A stretch of 64,000 nt of DNA from Caulobacter segnis (GTDB taxonomy: Bacteria; Pseudomonadota; Alphaproteobacteria; Caulobacterales; Caulobacteraceae): assembly GCF_019931575.1 (NCBI RefSeq), contig NZ_CP082923.1, forward strand, positions 248,001 to 312,000, in the 5' to 3' direction. The notes under the pieces were generated by a model. That model was not told the DNA's origin. It worked only from the letters and a program-made list of their open reading frames with translations, and made no database searches. Below, in pieces: positions 1-7,841 of this stretch; the first letter of the stretch is position 1, and each line of letters begins with the position of its first letter. A program made the translations under genes and the position numbers.

Positions 1-723
1 TACAAGCCGGCCGACCACCAGTTCGTGGCCCTGACCCTGTCGCGCAACGGCCGCGCCCCGACCGAGTTCGAGCTGTTCGCCGACGGCCCGCACCCGGGCA
101 CCGGCGGCTACGAGGTCGGCGACGCGGACCTGAAGTCCGAGAAGGTCACCTCGCTTGAGGCGACCTACCGCTACACCGGCGAGCGCCTGCGGGTGGAGGG
201 CCACCTGTGGGGCGCCCAGTACGACGGCTTCATCGAGGAGGCCCCGACCGGCGCGGTCCAGGACGATCTGCCGGTGTTCCAGTACTTCCAGACCGACGCC
301 AAGTTCCACGGCGCCGAGCTGGAGACCTCGTACGTCGCCTGGCGCGGCGGCGAGAACACCCTGAAACTGGAAGGCGTCTACGACTATGTGCGGGGCAAGA
401 CCGACCTGGGCGTGCCCGCCCGCGTGCCCCCGTGGGGTCTGACCGGCCGCGTGGTTTGGAGCGGCCCGCGCCTGGACGTGCAGACCGAGGTGCGCCGCGT
501 GGGCAGCCAGAACCGGGTGGCGGACTTCGAGCTGCCGACCGACGGCTATACCCAGGTCAACGCCATGGTCACCTTCAAACCCGTGGCGGACTCGGCGCTT
601 CGCCTGTTCGTCGACGGCCGCAACCTGACCAACGAGACGATCCGCGAGCACGCCTCGTTCCTGAAGGACTTCGCGCCCTCGCCGGGCCGCTCGGTCCGCG
701 CCGGTTTCGCCTGGCGCTTCTAG
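1..723 (+). CDS. TonB-dependent receptor, C-terminal part (5' end outside window)
   Basis: The reading frame is open from the first base, so the start lies upstream of the window. The visible 240 residues are alternating amphipathic strands typical of the last third of an outer-membrane beta-barrel. They include a late 'VDGRNLTNE' stretch, as in many TonB receptors, and end in 'AGFAWRF' with the terminal Phe used for outer-membrane insertion. TonB receptors import siderophores, vitamins or glycans using the proton motive force. The next gene is a SapC-family protein on the same strand. In Caulobacter and relatives such pairs often belong to nutrient uptake loci, so a carbohydrate substrate is possible, but nothing seen here fixes it. 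Confidence 0.88.
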   Translation, partial: YKPADHQFVALTLSRNGRAPTEFELFADGPHPGTGGYEVGDADLKSEKVTSLEATYRYTGERLRVEGHLWGAQYDGFIEEAPTGAVQDDLPVFQYFQTDAKFHGAELETSYVAWRGGENTLKLEGVYDYVRGKTDLGVPARVPPWGLTGRVVWSGPRLDVQTEVRRVGSQNRVADFELPTDGYTQVNAMVTFKPVADSALRLFVDGRNLTNETIREHASFLKDFAPSPGRSVRAGFAWRF

Positions 724-739
724 CGTCGGACGAGAGCGC

Positions 740-808
740 GGGACCCCAGCAGCCCCCGGGGTCCCGTCCCGCGCCGGGGCCTGGACGTCCTCCCCCCTTC
801 CAGGCCCC
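740..808 (+). terminator. Two GC-rich hairpins after the TonB receptor
   Basis: The first hairpin has perfect 8-bp arms (740-747 with 758-765). The second has perfect 10-bp arms (776-785 with 799-808). Neither is followed by a T-tract, so termination is inferred from position 3' of the receptor. They could instead be processing or mRNA-stabilising structures that separate receptor expression from sapC. Confidence 0.45.
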
Positions 809-998
809 GGACTGCTCGCCCGCCGAGGGCGGCAAGCAAGCTTACCGTTTCGCGTCGGAGATGAATCCGAGACCCGTGGTCTCGCGACGACAGCGGCCCA
901 GATTGCTCGGTCTCGAAGGATCGGCTAGAACGCCGAGCCTTTGCGGTCGTCTTGAAGCGTTCGAGCGTCCGTTTTCTAATTCTGTCGTAGAGCTCTTC

Positions 999-1787
999 AT
1001 GACCACGTCCCAGTCCGCCGGCGAGATCTCCGGCAACGTCCTGTTCTACAACTCGCCGGAGCCGCTGAACCGCGAGCAGCACGCCAAGCTGGCCCTGGTC
1101 CACAAGGACAAGCCGTACGGCTTCGCCGCCGCCGGCACCGCCGTGCCGCTGACGGTCTCGGAATTCGCGCCGGCCGCCCTGACCTTCCCGGTGATCTTCG
1201 CCGGCGAGGACAAGGTTCCGCTGGCCGTGATGGGCCTGAACCAGCAGGAAAACCTGTTCATCAACGCCGACGGCTCGGTCGAGGCGAACGTCTACATCCC
1301 GGCCTACATCCGCCGCTATCCGTTCGTCCTGGCCAACGATGAGACGCAAGACCGTCTGATCGTCTGCATCGACACCGGTTCCGACCTGCTGACCGAGCAG
1401 GGCCAGACCCCGCTGTTCGACGCCAAGGGCGAGCCGACCGAATACACCCAGAACTGCATCAAGTTCTGCGACGACTTCGAGATCGAGCGCCGCCGCACCG
1501 ACTCGTTCGTCCAGCTCCTGAAGGACCTGGACCTGTTCGAGCTGAAGAAGGCGATCTTCCAGCCGCAGGACGAAACCGGCGCTCCGGCCGGCGAACCGGT
1601 CACCGTCGCCGAGTACTTCGGCGTCTCGGAAGAGAAGCTGAACGGCCTGTCGGCCGCCAAGCTGAAGGAACTGCAGGAAAACGGCGCCCTGGCCCAGATC
1701 TACGCGCACCTGGTGTCGCTGCTGGGTTGGGACCGCCTGATCAACAAGACCATGCTGAAGCAGGCCGAGGCCGCGAACCTGAACTAG
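999..1787 (+). CDS. SapC family protein
   Basis: The product has 262 residues and matches the SapC family in length and pattern. It has an N-terminal 'LNREQHAKLAL' segment, a central 'QENLFIN' region and 'YIPAYIRRYPFVL'. No signal peptide is visible. The ATG at 999 was chosen because upstream sequence in this frame is non-coding and GC-skewed, and because the protein aligns with the family from here. SapC was named for an S-layer locus in Campylobacter, but in Caulobacterales and Xanthomonadales its homologues sit beside TonB receptors and are probably cytoplasmic; their biochemical role is not known. It follows a receptor gene here. A strong terminator lies just downstream. Confidence 0.88.
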   Translation: MTTSQSAGEISGNVLFYNSPEPLNREQHAKLALVHKDKPYGFAAAGTAVPLTVSEFAPAALTFPVIFAGEDKVPLAVMGLNQQENLFINADGSVEANVYIPAYIRRYPFVLANDETQDRLIVCIDTGSDLLTEQGQTPLFDAKGEPTEYTQNCIKFCDDFEIERRRTDSFVQLLKDLDLFELKKAIFQPQDETGAPAGEPVTVAEYFGVSEEKLNGLSAAKLKELQENGALAQIYAHLVSLLGWDRLINKTMLKQAEAANLN

Positions 1788-1813
1788 GGTTCGACGTCAG
1801 CTGAAGACGAGAG

Positions 1814-1845
1814 GGCGGCGGGGCTTCGGCTCCGCCGCCTTTTTC
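1814..1845 (+). terminator. Rho-independent terminator of sapC
   Basis: An 11-bp G+C stem with one G-U pair (1814-1824 with 1829-1839) and a TTCG tetraloop is followed directly by TTTTT. It lies 26 bases after the sapC stop and just before the convergent stop at 1856. Confidence 0.88.
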
Positions 1846-1855
1846 TTGGGCCAGG

Positions 1856-2248
1856 CTATCGGGCGAAGATGCTGCGGGTCAGGCACGAGAAGACCAGGCG
1901 GCCGGCCTCGTCCAGGAGGTCGTGCTGGGCGATGACGATGCCCTTGCCCTCGCCGACCGGGTCCTTGCCCATCACCGTCATCCGGCCGCGCAGCAGCTCG
2001 CCAACGGGCGGATTGCGCATCCAGCGCAGGGCGTCGACGCCCAGGCGCTTGGTCTGCGGCCAGGCGGCGCTGGCCTCGGCGTCCAGCCGGGTCCAGATGG
2101 CGAAGACCATGCCGTCGGGCGCGCCGTTCTCGATCGGCCAGCCCGGCGCGAAGGCGGCGATGAAGGTCTCCAGCGCCTTGCCGTCGACGGCGCGCGTGCC
2201 CAGCGAAACGACCTGACCGATCTCGATGTCGTCGAACGCGGCGGGCAT
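1856..2248 (-). CDS. MaoC/hot-dog-like acyl dehydratase family protein
   Basis: This 130-residue protein starts 'MPAAFDDIEIGQVVSLG', an opening typical of MaoC-like (R)-hydratase or acyl-thioester dehydratase folds. A longer upstream reading frame exists, but this ATG gives a natural family-like start. The canonical D-x-N-P-x-H hydratase motif seen in the MaoC protein at 42838-43290 is absent, so it may be a non-catalytic or divergent member. It is transcribed away from the scsB-like gene and converges on sapC. The substrate is unknown. An alternative is a thioesterase-like hot-dog protein. Confidence 0.6.
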   Translation of the reverse strand: MPAAFDDIEIGQVVSLGTRAVDGKALETFIAAFAPGWPIENGAPDGMVFAIWTRLDAEASAAWPQTKRLGVDALRWMRNPPVGELLRGRMTVMGKDPVGEGKGIVIAQHDLLDEAGRLVFSCLTRSIFAR

Positions 2249-2362
2249 GGGCGGCTCCGGATGATTCTGTAATCGACTGTCCGTCGCGACTTGAGCATTG
2301 TCGAGAGCAGGCTGGCGGGCCATGTGTTCGTCCGCGTTCTTTTTCCGCCGAGCCCGCCGCCG

Positions 2363-4522
2363 ATGTTCCTGAAGAAAGCCGTCCTCGCCCTGCAAGCCTT
2401 GCTGGCGGCGACTCTCCTGGCCGGCGCGGCCATGGCCGCGCCCGTGGTCAATTCCGGGCACATCGAGTCCGAACTGGTCGCCCAGGAGGCGGGGATCGCG
2501 CCGGGCGGCACGGTCTATGTCGCCCTGCGCCAGAAGATCATTCCCGGCTGGCACACCTATTGGCGCAACCCGGGCGACGCGGGCGAGGCGACCAAGATCG
2601 CCTGGACCCTGCCGGCCGGCTGGAGCGCCGGCGACATGGTCTGGCCGACGCCGCAAAAGGCCAAGCTGGGTCCGCTGCTGGACTATGCCTACGAGGGCGA
2701 GGTCTTCATCCCGGTGCCGATCAGCGCCCCGGCCAACGCCCAGGTCGGGACGACGATCAGCCTGAACGCCGACGTCGCCTATCTGGTCTGCGAACAGGTC
2801 TGCGTGCCCGAGGACGCCAAGCTGACCCTGCTACTGCCGGTCGTGGCCGGCGCGCCGTCGGCGGATCCGAAATGGGGTCCGGTCGTCGCCGACGTCCTGG
2901 CCAAGGCCCCCAAGCCGGCCGGGCTGAAGGCCGTGTTCAAGCTGGACGGCCAGACCCTGAAGCTGGCCGTCATCGGCGGGCCGCTGAAGGGCGCGGACAT
3001 GGCCGGGGCCTATTTCTTCCCCTATTCGTCCAAGGTCATCGAGCACGCCGCCGAGCAGGTCATCGAGCGCGGCCCCGAGGGCCTGACCTTGTCGCTGAAG
3101 CCGGGCTACGATTTCGTCGGCGGCGGGACGCCGCCGGCCGAGCTGCAAGGCGTGCTGGCCACCAAGGCCGGAGCCTGGGAGGTCACCGCCACGGCCGGAG
3201 AGCCGCCCGCGACCGCCAGCGGCCTGGGCGCGCCGCCGGCCGAGACCGCGCCCGCCGAGGGCGGCGCCGTTCGGGGCGGCCTGGTCGGGGCCCTGGTCTT
3301 CGCCTTCCTGGGCGGGCTGATCCTGAACCTGATGCCGTGCGTCTTCCCCGTGCTGTCGATGAAGGCCGCCAGCCTGGCCGGCCACGCCCACGATGGCGGC
3401 AAGGCCCGCCTGCAGGGCCTGGTCTTCCTGTCGGGGGTCGTGACCACCTTCCTGGTCCTGGCCGGCTTGCTGCTGGCCGTGCGGGCCGGCGGCGCGGCGG
3501 TGGGCTGGGGCTTCCAGCTGCAGTCGCCGCTGGTCATCGCGGGCCTGGCCCTGCTGATGCTGCTGGTCGCGCTGAACATGTCGGGCGTCTTCGAGATCGG
3601 GACCTCGGTGCAGAACGTCGGCTCGGGCGCCTCGGCCCAGGGCGGGGCGAGCGGGGCCTTCTTCACCGGCGCCCTGGCGGTGGTGGTCGCCGCCCCGTGC
3701 ACCGCGCCGTTCATGGCCGGCGCCCTGGGCTACGCCCTGACCCAGCCGGCCATCGTGGCCCTGGCGGTGTTCCTGGCCCTGGCCCTGGGCTTCGCCGCGC
3801 CCTTCGTGGCCGTGGCCTTCATCCCCGGCCTGCTGAAGCTTCTGCCGCGCCCCGGCGCCTGGATGGACGTGCTGAAGAAGGGCCTGGCCTTCCCGATGTA
3901 CGGCGCGGCCCTGTGGCTGACCTGGGTGTTCGCCCAGCAGGCCGGTCCGATCGCCCTGGGCCAGGTGCTGGGCGCGGGCGTGCTGGCCGCCTTCGGGGCC
4001 TGGCTTTACGGCCTGGCCCAGAACCGCCGCGCGGCGGGCGAGGGCTCGACTGTCTCGCTGGTCGTCGGGCTGCTGGCCGTGGTCGCCGCTATCGCCCTGG
4101 CCGCCTCGGCCGCCCTCGCGGCCAAGCCGCCGACGACGCCGACGACGTCGGCCGAGGCTCCGGCTGGTCCGGGCCTGGTCGCCGAGACCTGGTCGCCGGA
4201 GAAGGTCGCCGAGCTGCGGGCCGCCGGCCGTCCGATCCTGGTCGACTTCACCGCAGCCTGGTGCGTGACCTGCCAGGTCAATGAGAAGGTCGCCCTGTCC
4301 GGCGCCAAGGTCGCCGAGGCCTTCAAGGCCAAGGACGCGGTCTATCTGAAGGCCGACTGGACCAATCGCGACCCGGTCATCGCCAAGGCGCTGGCGCAGT
4401 TCAACCGCGTCGGCGTGCCGCTGTACGTGGTCTATCCGAAGAACGGCGGGCCGCCGGTCATCCTGCCCCAGCTCCTGACCGAGGGCATGGTCATCGAGGC
4501 GATCGAGAAGGCCGGCGCCTAG
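2363..4522 (+). CDS. scsB: ScsB/DsbD-type protein-disulfide reductase
   Basis: A 719-residue inner-membrane protein that passes electrons from cytoplasmic thioredoxin to periplasmic thiol proteins. A signal peptide covers about residues 1-25, with cleavage after 'AMA'. The periplasmic N-terminal domain carries a C-x3-C pair (C143, C147). The membrane core begins near residue 300 and holds the two exchange cysteines, C326 in 'MPCVFPVLS' and C446 in 'APCTAPFM'. A C-terminal periplasmic thioredoxin domain has 'WCVTC' (C634, C637). The long N-terminal domain fits the ScsB branch better than classical DsbD. ATG 2363 is preferred over a TTG 72 bases upstream because the signal peptide begins there. 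A likely substrate, an exported peroxiredoxin-like protein, is encoded at 5430. Confidence 0.88.
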   Translation: MFLKKAVLALQALLAATLLAGAAMAAPVVNSGHIESELVAQEAGIAPGGTVYVALRQKIIPGWHTYWRNPGDAGEATKIAWTLPAGWSAGDMVWPTPQKAKLGPLLDYAYEGEVFIPVPISAPANAQVGTTISLNADVAYLVCEQVCVPEDAKLTLLLPVVAGAPSADPKWGPVVADVLAKAPKPAGLKAVFKLDGQTLKLAVIGGPLKGADMAGAYFFPYSSKVIEHAAEQVIERGPEGLTLSLKPGYDFVGGGTPPAELQGVLATKAGAWEVTATAGEPPATASGLGAPPAETAPAEGGAVRGGLVGALVFAFLGGLILNLMPCVFPVLSMKAASLAGHAHDGGKARLQGLVFLSGVVTTFLVLAGLLLAVRAGGAAVGWGFQLQSPLVIAGLALLMLLVALNMSGVFEIGTSVQNVGSGASAQGGASGAFFTGALAVVVAAPCTAPFMAGALGYALTQPAIVALAVFLALALGFAAPFVAVAFIPGLLKLLPRPGAWMDVLKKGLAFPMYGAALWLTWVFAQQAGPIALGQVLGAGVLAAFGAWLYGLAQNRRAAGEGSTVSLVVGLLAVVAAIALAASAALAAKPPTTPTTSAEAPAGPGLVAETWSPEKVAELRAAGRPILVDFTAAWCVTCQVNEKVALSGAKVAEAFKAKDAVYLKADWTNRDPVIAKALAQFNRVGVPLYVVYPKNGGPPVILPQLLTEGMVIEAIEKAGA

Positions 4523-4525
4523 GGC

Positions 4526-5254
4526 CTACTTCTTCTTGTCGCCGAACGGCAGCTTGGCCTTCACCTGGTCCAGAGGCGTCTTGGTCACGACCACCGGCGG
4601 CGGGGCCACGATCGGGGCGACCTTGACAGGATAGGCGCGCCAGCCGGTCTGGATCAGGGCGCCGAAGCCCTGGCACTTGGGCAGGTAGCGGACCATGCCG
4701 GCGCGCGGCTTGGCGAACGGGGCGGGCTGGACGATGTCCTGGCGCTTGGGATCGACGAACCGCCAGTCGGTCGGCAGGCCGTAGCCCTTCTCGCCGCCCA
4801 GCCGCACGGCCTGGTAGGCGAGGTTGGCCTGGAAGGGCGTGACCCCGTATTTCAGCATCGCCCGCAGGAAGATCTGGTCGGCCTCTTCGCGCTTGCCCGG
4901 CTCGCCGATCGTGTAGAGCCAGTCGTGGACGATGGCCGCCCGCGCCGTCGGGCCCTGCGGGTCGACGAAGCCCTGACCGTACCAGGGCACGCTGGCGAAG
5001 TCGGTGACGTACCAGCGCGGCACGACGATCACCTTGCCCGTCTCGACGTCGCAATAGGGGAACTCGGCGTCCAGGGTGAACAGCTTGCGGCCGTCCTTGG
5101 TCTGGTTGAACAGCATGATCGGCTGCGGCGTCAGCGAGCTGGGCGGCGTCGGGGCCACGACCGGCACGAAGACGGTGGTGTTGGTCTCGGTGGCGCAGGC
5201 CGCCAGGAGCAGGCCGGAACCGACGAGGGCGGCGAAGGACTTGGTGCGGGACAT
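4526..5254 (-). CDS. DUF1353 domain lipoprotein
   Basis: This 242-residue protein has an N-terminal lipoprotein signal ending in the lipobox 'LAAC'. The body matches DUF1353: 'PRWYVTDFASVPW' followed by 'ARAAIVHDWLY' and 'RREADQIF'-like residues that place His, Asp and Glu in a conserved pocket. The biochemical function is unknown; related domains occur in phage and cell-envelope proteins. It lies between the ScsB-like reductase and the peroxiredoxin-like gene but on the opposite strand, and it converges on scsB with only 3 bases between the stops. A link to periplasmic thiol chemistry is therefore positional only. Confidence 0.82.
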   Translation of the reverse strand: MSRTKSFAALVGSGLLLAACATETNTTVFVPVVAPTPPSSLTPQPIMLFNQTKDGRKLFTLDAEFPYCDVETGKVIVVPRWYVTDFASVPWYGQGFVDPQGPTARAAIVHDWLYTIGEPGKREEADQIFLRAMLKYGVTPFQANLAYQAVRLGGEKGYGLPTDWRFVDPKRQDIVQPAPFAKPRAGMVRYLPKCQGFGALIQTGWRAYPVKVAPIVAPPPVVVTKTPLDQVKAKLPFGDKKK

Positions 5255-5429
5255 CGAGCGAGAGAGCAGCAGGGGAGGACGAAGGGTCTTCTGGGCGCGA
5301 GGGCCCTTTGGATCAAGCAAGAATGGCGAAGTTTCGGCCGTCGTCTCGATTGGCCCTGCGACCGTTTCGCAAATCCGCGATCCGTGAGAAGGTCTTCGGC
5401 GGGGGCGCTTTCTGGTCTGGAGAACCGAC

Positions 5430-6050
5430 ATGTCGATCACTCGCCGTCTCGTCGCCAGTTTTCCGTTTTGGGCCGGTCTGCCGTTGACCGCGCTTGTCCC
5501 GACCTTGGCGCAGGCCAAGCCGGCGCCCGACTTCACCGCCGTCGACGCCGACGGCAAGACCCGCTCGCTGTCGGAATTCCGCGGCAAGACCGTGGTGCTG
5601 GAGTGGGTCAACGAGGGCTGCCCCTATGTCCGCAAGCACTATTCGGGGAACATGCAGGGCCTGCAGCAAGCCGCCCGCGCCGACGGGGTGGTGTGGCTGA
5701 CCATCGCCTCGTCCGCGCCGGGCAAGCAGGGCTACTTCCCGGACGGCGCGGCCGCCAAGACTTGGATGGACGCCAAGGGCGCCAAGCCGACGGCCCTGCT
5801 GCTCGATCCCGACAACAAGGTCGCCACGACCTACAAGGCCAAGACCACGCCGCACATGTTCGTCATCGATAAGGCCGGCCAGGTCGTCTACGAGGGCGCC
5901 ATCGACGACATCCCGACCAGCAAGGTCGAGGACCTGCCCAAGGCCAGAAACCTGGTTGCCGCGGCCCTGGCCGACGTCAAGGCGGGCCGCAAGGTCGCCA
6001 CGCCGTTCGCGCCGCCCTACGGCTGTTCGGTGAAATACAAGGACGCCTGA
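5430..6050 (+). CDS. Exported peroxiredoxin/thioredoxin-fold protein
   Basis: A 206-residue protein with an N-terminal Tat-like or Sec signal ('SITRRLVAS' and a hydrophobic run, cleavage near 'AQA'). A thioredoxin-fold peroxiredoxin-like domain follows. The candidate peroxidatic cysteine is C64 in 'EGCPYVRKHY', and a second cysteine, C199, lies near the C-terminus. cis-Pro 'KTTPHMFVID' is present. This is the PRX-like-1 type of domain, not AhpC. In Caulobacter crescentus an ScsB protein is known to reduce a cell-envelope peroxiredoxin (PprX). Because an ScsB-like gene lies 0.9 kb upstream on the same strand, this protein is a good candidate partner, by inference. Confidence 0.85.
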   Translation: MSITRRLVASFPFWAGLPLTALVPTLAQAKPAPDFTAVDADGKTRSLSEFRGKTVVLEWVNEGCPYVRKHYSGNMQGLQQAARADGVVWLTIASSAPGKQGYFPDGAAAKTWMDAKGAKPTALLLDPDNKVATTYKAKTTPHMFVIDKAGQVVYEGAIDDIPTSKVEDLPKARNLVAAALADVKAGRKVATPFAPPYGCSVKYKDA

Positions 6051-6200
6051 GGCGAGGCGCGTCCGGGCCTGCCGAGATCTGCCTCGGCGCGGGGGACATC
6101 GGTGGTTTCCGCAAAAAACGTCATTGGTCTGCCATGACGCGGCGGCGCCTGTTTGGTAAGGCCCGTTGCACAAACACCGATTTTCCAAAGGACGTCCCGC

Positions 6201-7820
6201 ATGGCCGATCTCGACACCGCCTGGAACCGCCTGGAAGCCGCCGCCAAGGCCGCGGGCGACAAGCGCATTGTCGAGTTCTTCGATGCGGAGCCGGGGCGCC
6301 TGGACGCCCTGACCCTGGACGTCGCCGGCCTGCACCTGGACCTCTCCAAGCAGGCCTGGGACGAGGCTGGCCTCGAGGCCGCCCTGGACCTGGCCCACGC
6401 GGCCGGCGTCGAGGCCGCCCGGGCCCGGATGTTCGGCGGCGAGGCGATCAATTCGTCCGAGGGCCGCGCCGTCCTGCACACCGCCCTGCGCGCGCCGGCC
6501 GGCGCTGATTTCAAGGCCCAGGGCCAGCCGGTCATGGCCGAGGTCGAGAGCGTCCGCCAGCGGATGAAGGCCTTCGCCGAGGCCGTCCGCTCCGGCGCGA
6601 TTCTGGGCGCGACCGGCAAGCCGTTCAAGGCCATCCTGCACATCGGCATCGGCGGCAGCGACCTGGGCCCCCGCCTGCTGTGGGACGCCCTGCGCCCAGT
6701 GAAGACCCAGATCGACCTGCGCTTCGTGGCCAATGTCGACGGCGCCGAGTTCGCCCTGACCACGGCCGACATGGACCCGGAAGAGACCCTGGTCATCGTC
6801 GTCTCCAAGACCTTCACCACCCAGGAGACCCTGGCCAACGCCAACGCCGCCCGCGCCTGGCTGGTCGAAGCCCTGGGCGAGCAGGGCGCCAACCAGCACC
6901 TGGCCGCCATCTCGACCGCCCTGGACAAGACCGCCGCCTTCGGCGTGCCGGACGACCGCGTGTTCGGCTTCTGGGACTGGGTCGGCGGCCGCTATTCGCT
7001 GTGGTCGTCGGTCAGCCTGTCCGTCGCCGTCGCGGCCGGCTGGGACGCCTTCCAGGGCTTCCTGGACGGCGGCGCGGCCATGGACGAGCACTTCAAGACC
7101 GCTTCGCTGGAGAAGAACGCTCCGGTGCTGGTCGCCCTGGCCCAGATCTTCAACCGCAACGGCCTGGACCGCCGGGCCCGCTCGGTCGTGCCCTATTCGC
7201 ACCGCCTGCGCCGCCTGGCCTCGTTCCTCCAGCAGCTGGAGATGGAGAGCAACGGCAAGTCGGTCGGTCCGGACGGCAAGCCCGCCCAGCGCGGCACCGC
7301 CACGGTGGTGTTCGGCGACGAGGGCACCAACGTCCAGCACGCCTATTTCCAGTGCATGCACCAGGGCACGGACATCACGCCGATGGAGCTGATCGGCGTC
7401 GCCAAGTCGGACGAGGGCCCGGCCGGCATGCACGAGAAGCTGCTGTCGAACCTGCTGGCCCAGGCCGAGGCCTTCATGGTCGGCCGCACCACCGAGGACG
7501 TGGTCGCCGAACTGCAGGCCAAGGGCGTCTCGGAGGCCGAGATCGCCACCCTGGCCCCGCAGCGCACCTTCGCCGGCAACCGCCCGTCGACCCTGGTGGT
7601 GCTGGAGCGCCTGACGCCCCGGACCTTCGGCGCCCTGATCGCCCTCTATGAGCACAAGACCTTCGTCGAGGGCGTGATCTGGGGGATCAATTCCTTCGAC
7701 CAGTGGGGCGTCGAGCTGGGCAAGGTGATGGCGGGCCGCATCCTGCCCGAGCTGGAGAGCGGCGCGGCCGGCCAGCACGACCCGTCGACCACGGCCCTGA
7801 TCCAGCGGCTGAAGAAATAG
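6201..7820 (+). CDS. pgi: Glucose-6-phosphate isomerase
   Basis: The 539-residue enzyme interconverts glucose-6-phosphate and fructose-6-phosphate in the cytoplasm. The phosphoglucose isomerase signatures are clear: 'HIGIGGSDLGPRL' for phosphate binding, 'SKTFTTQET', 'DWVGGRYSLWSS' and 'EGTNVQHAYFQCMHQGTD', followed by the C-terminal 'GINSFDQWGVELGK'. ATG 6201 follows an AAAGGA ribosome site; a longer GTG form 48 bases upstream lacks family support. In Entner-Doudoroff organisms such as Caulobacter this enzyme mainly feeds fructose-6-phosphate back into the pathway or supplies envelope sugars. It converges on the esterase-like gene with a 21-base gap. Confidence 0.98.
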   Translation: MADLDTAWNRLEAAAKAAGDKRIVEFFDAEPGRLDALTLDVAGLHLDLSKQAWDEAGLEAALDLAHAAGVEAARARMFGGEAINSSEGRAVLHTALRAPAGADFKAQGQPVMAEVESVRQRMKAFAEAVRSGAILGATGKPFKAILHIGIGGSDLGPRLLWDALRPVKTQIDLRFVANVDGAEFALTTADMDPEETLVIVVSKTFTTQETLANANAARAWLVEALGEQGANQHLAAISTALDKTAAFGVPDDRVFGFWDWVGGRYSLWSSVSLSVAVAAGWDAFQGFLDGGAAMDEHFKTASLEKNAPVLVALAQIFNRNGLDRRARSVVPYSHRLRRLASFLQQLEMESNGKSVGPDGKPAQRGTATVVFGDEGTNVQHAYFQCMHQGTDITPMELIGVAKSDEGPAGMHEKLLSNLLAQAEAFMVGRTTEDVVAELQAKGVSEAEIATLAPQRTFAGNRPSTLVVLERLTPRTFGALIALYEHKTFVEGVIWGINSFDQWGVELGKVMAGRILPELESGAAGQHDPSTTALIQRLKK

Positions 7821-7841
7821 GCCCTTCGTCCCGGCTGGACC

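Noticed and set aside
5313-7778. 821-codon reverse-strand open frame over the peroxiredoxin-like gene and pgi
   Set aside because: It spans two clear forward genes and an intergenic gap, has Gly/Ala/Arg/Gln/Asp shadow composition and no family pattern. It arises from high GC at third positions of the real genes.
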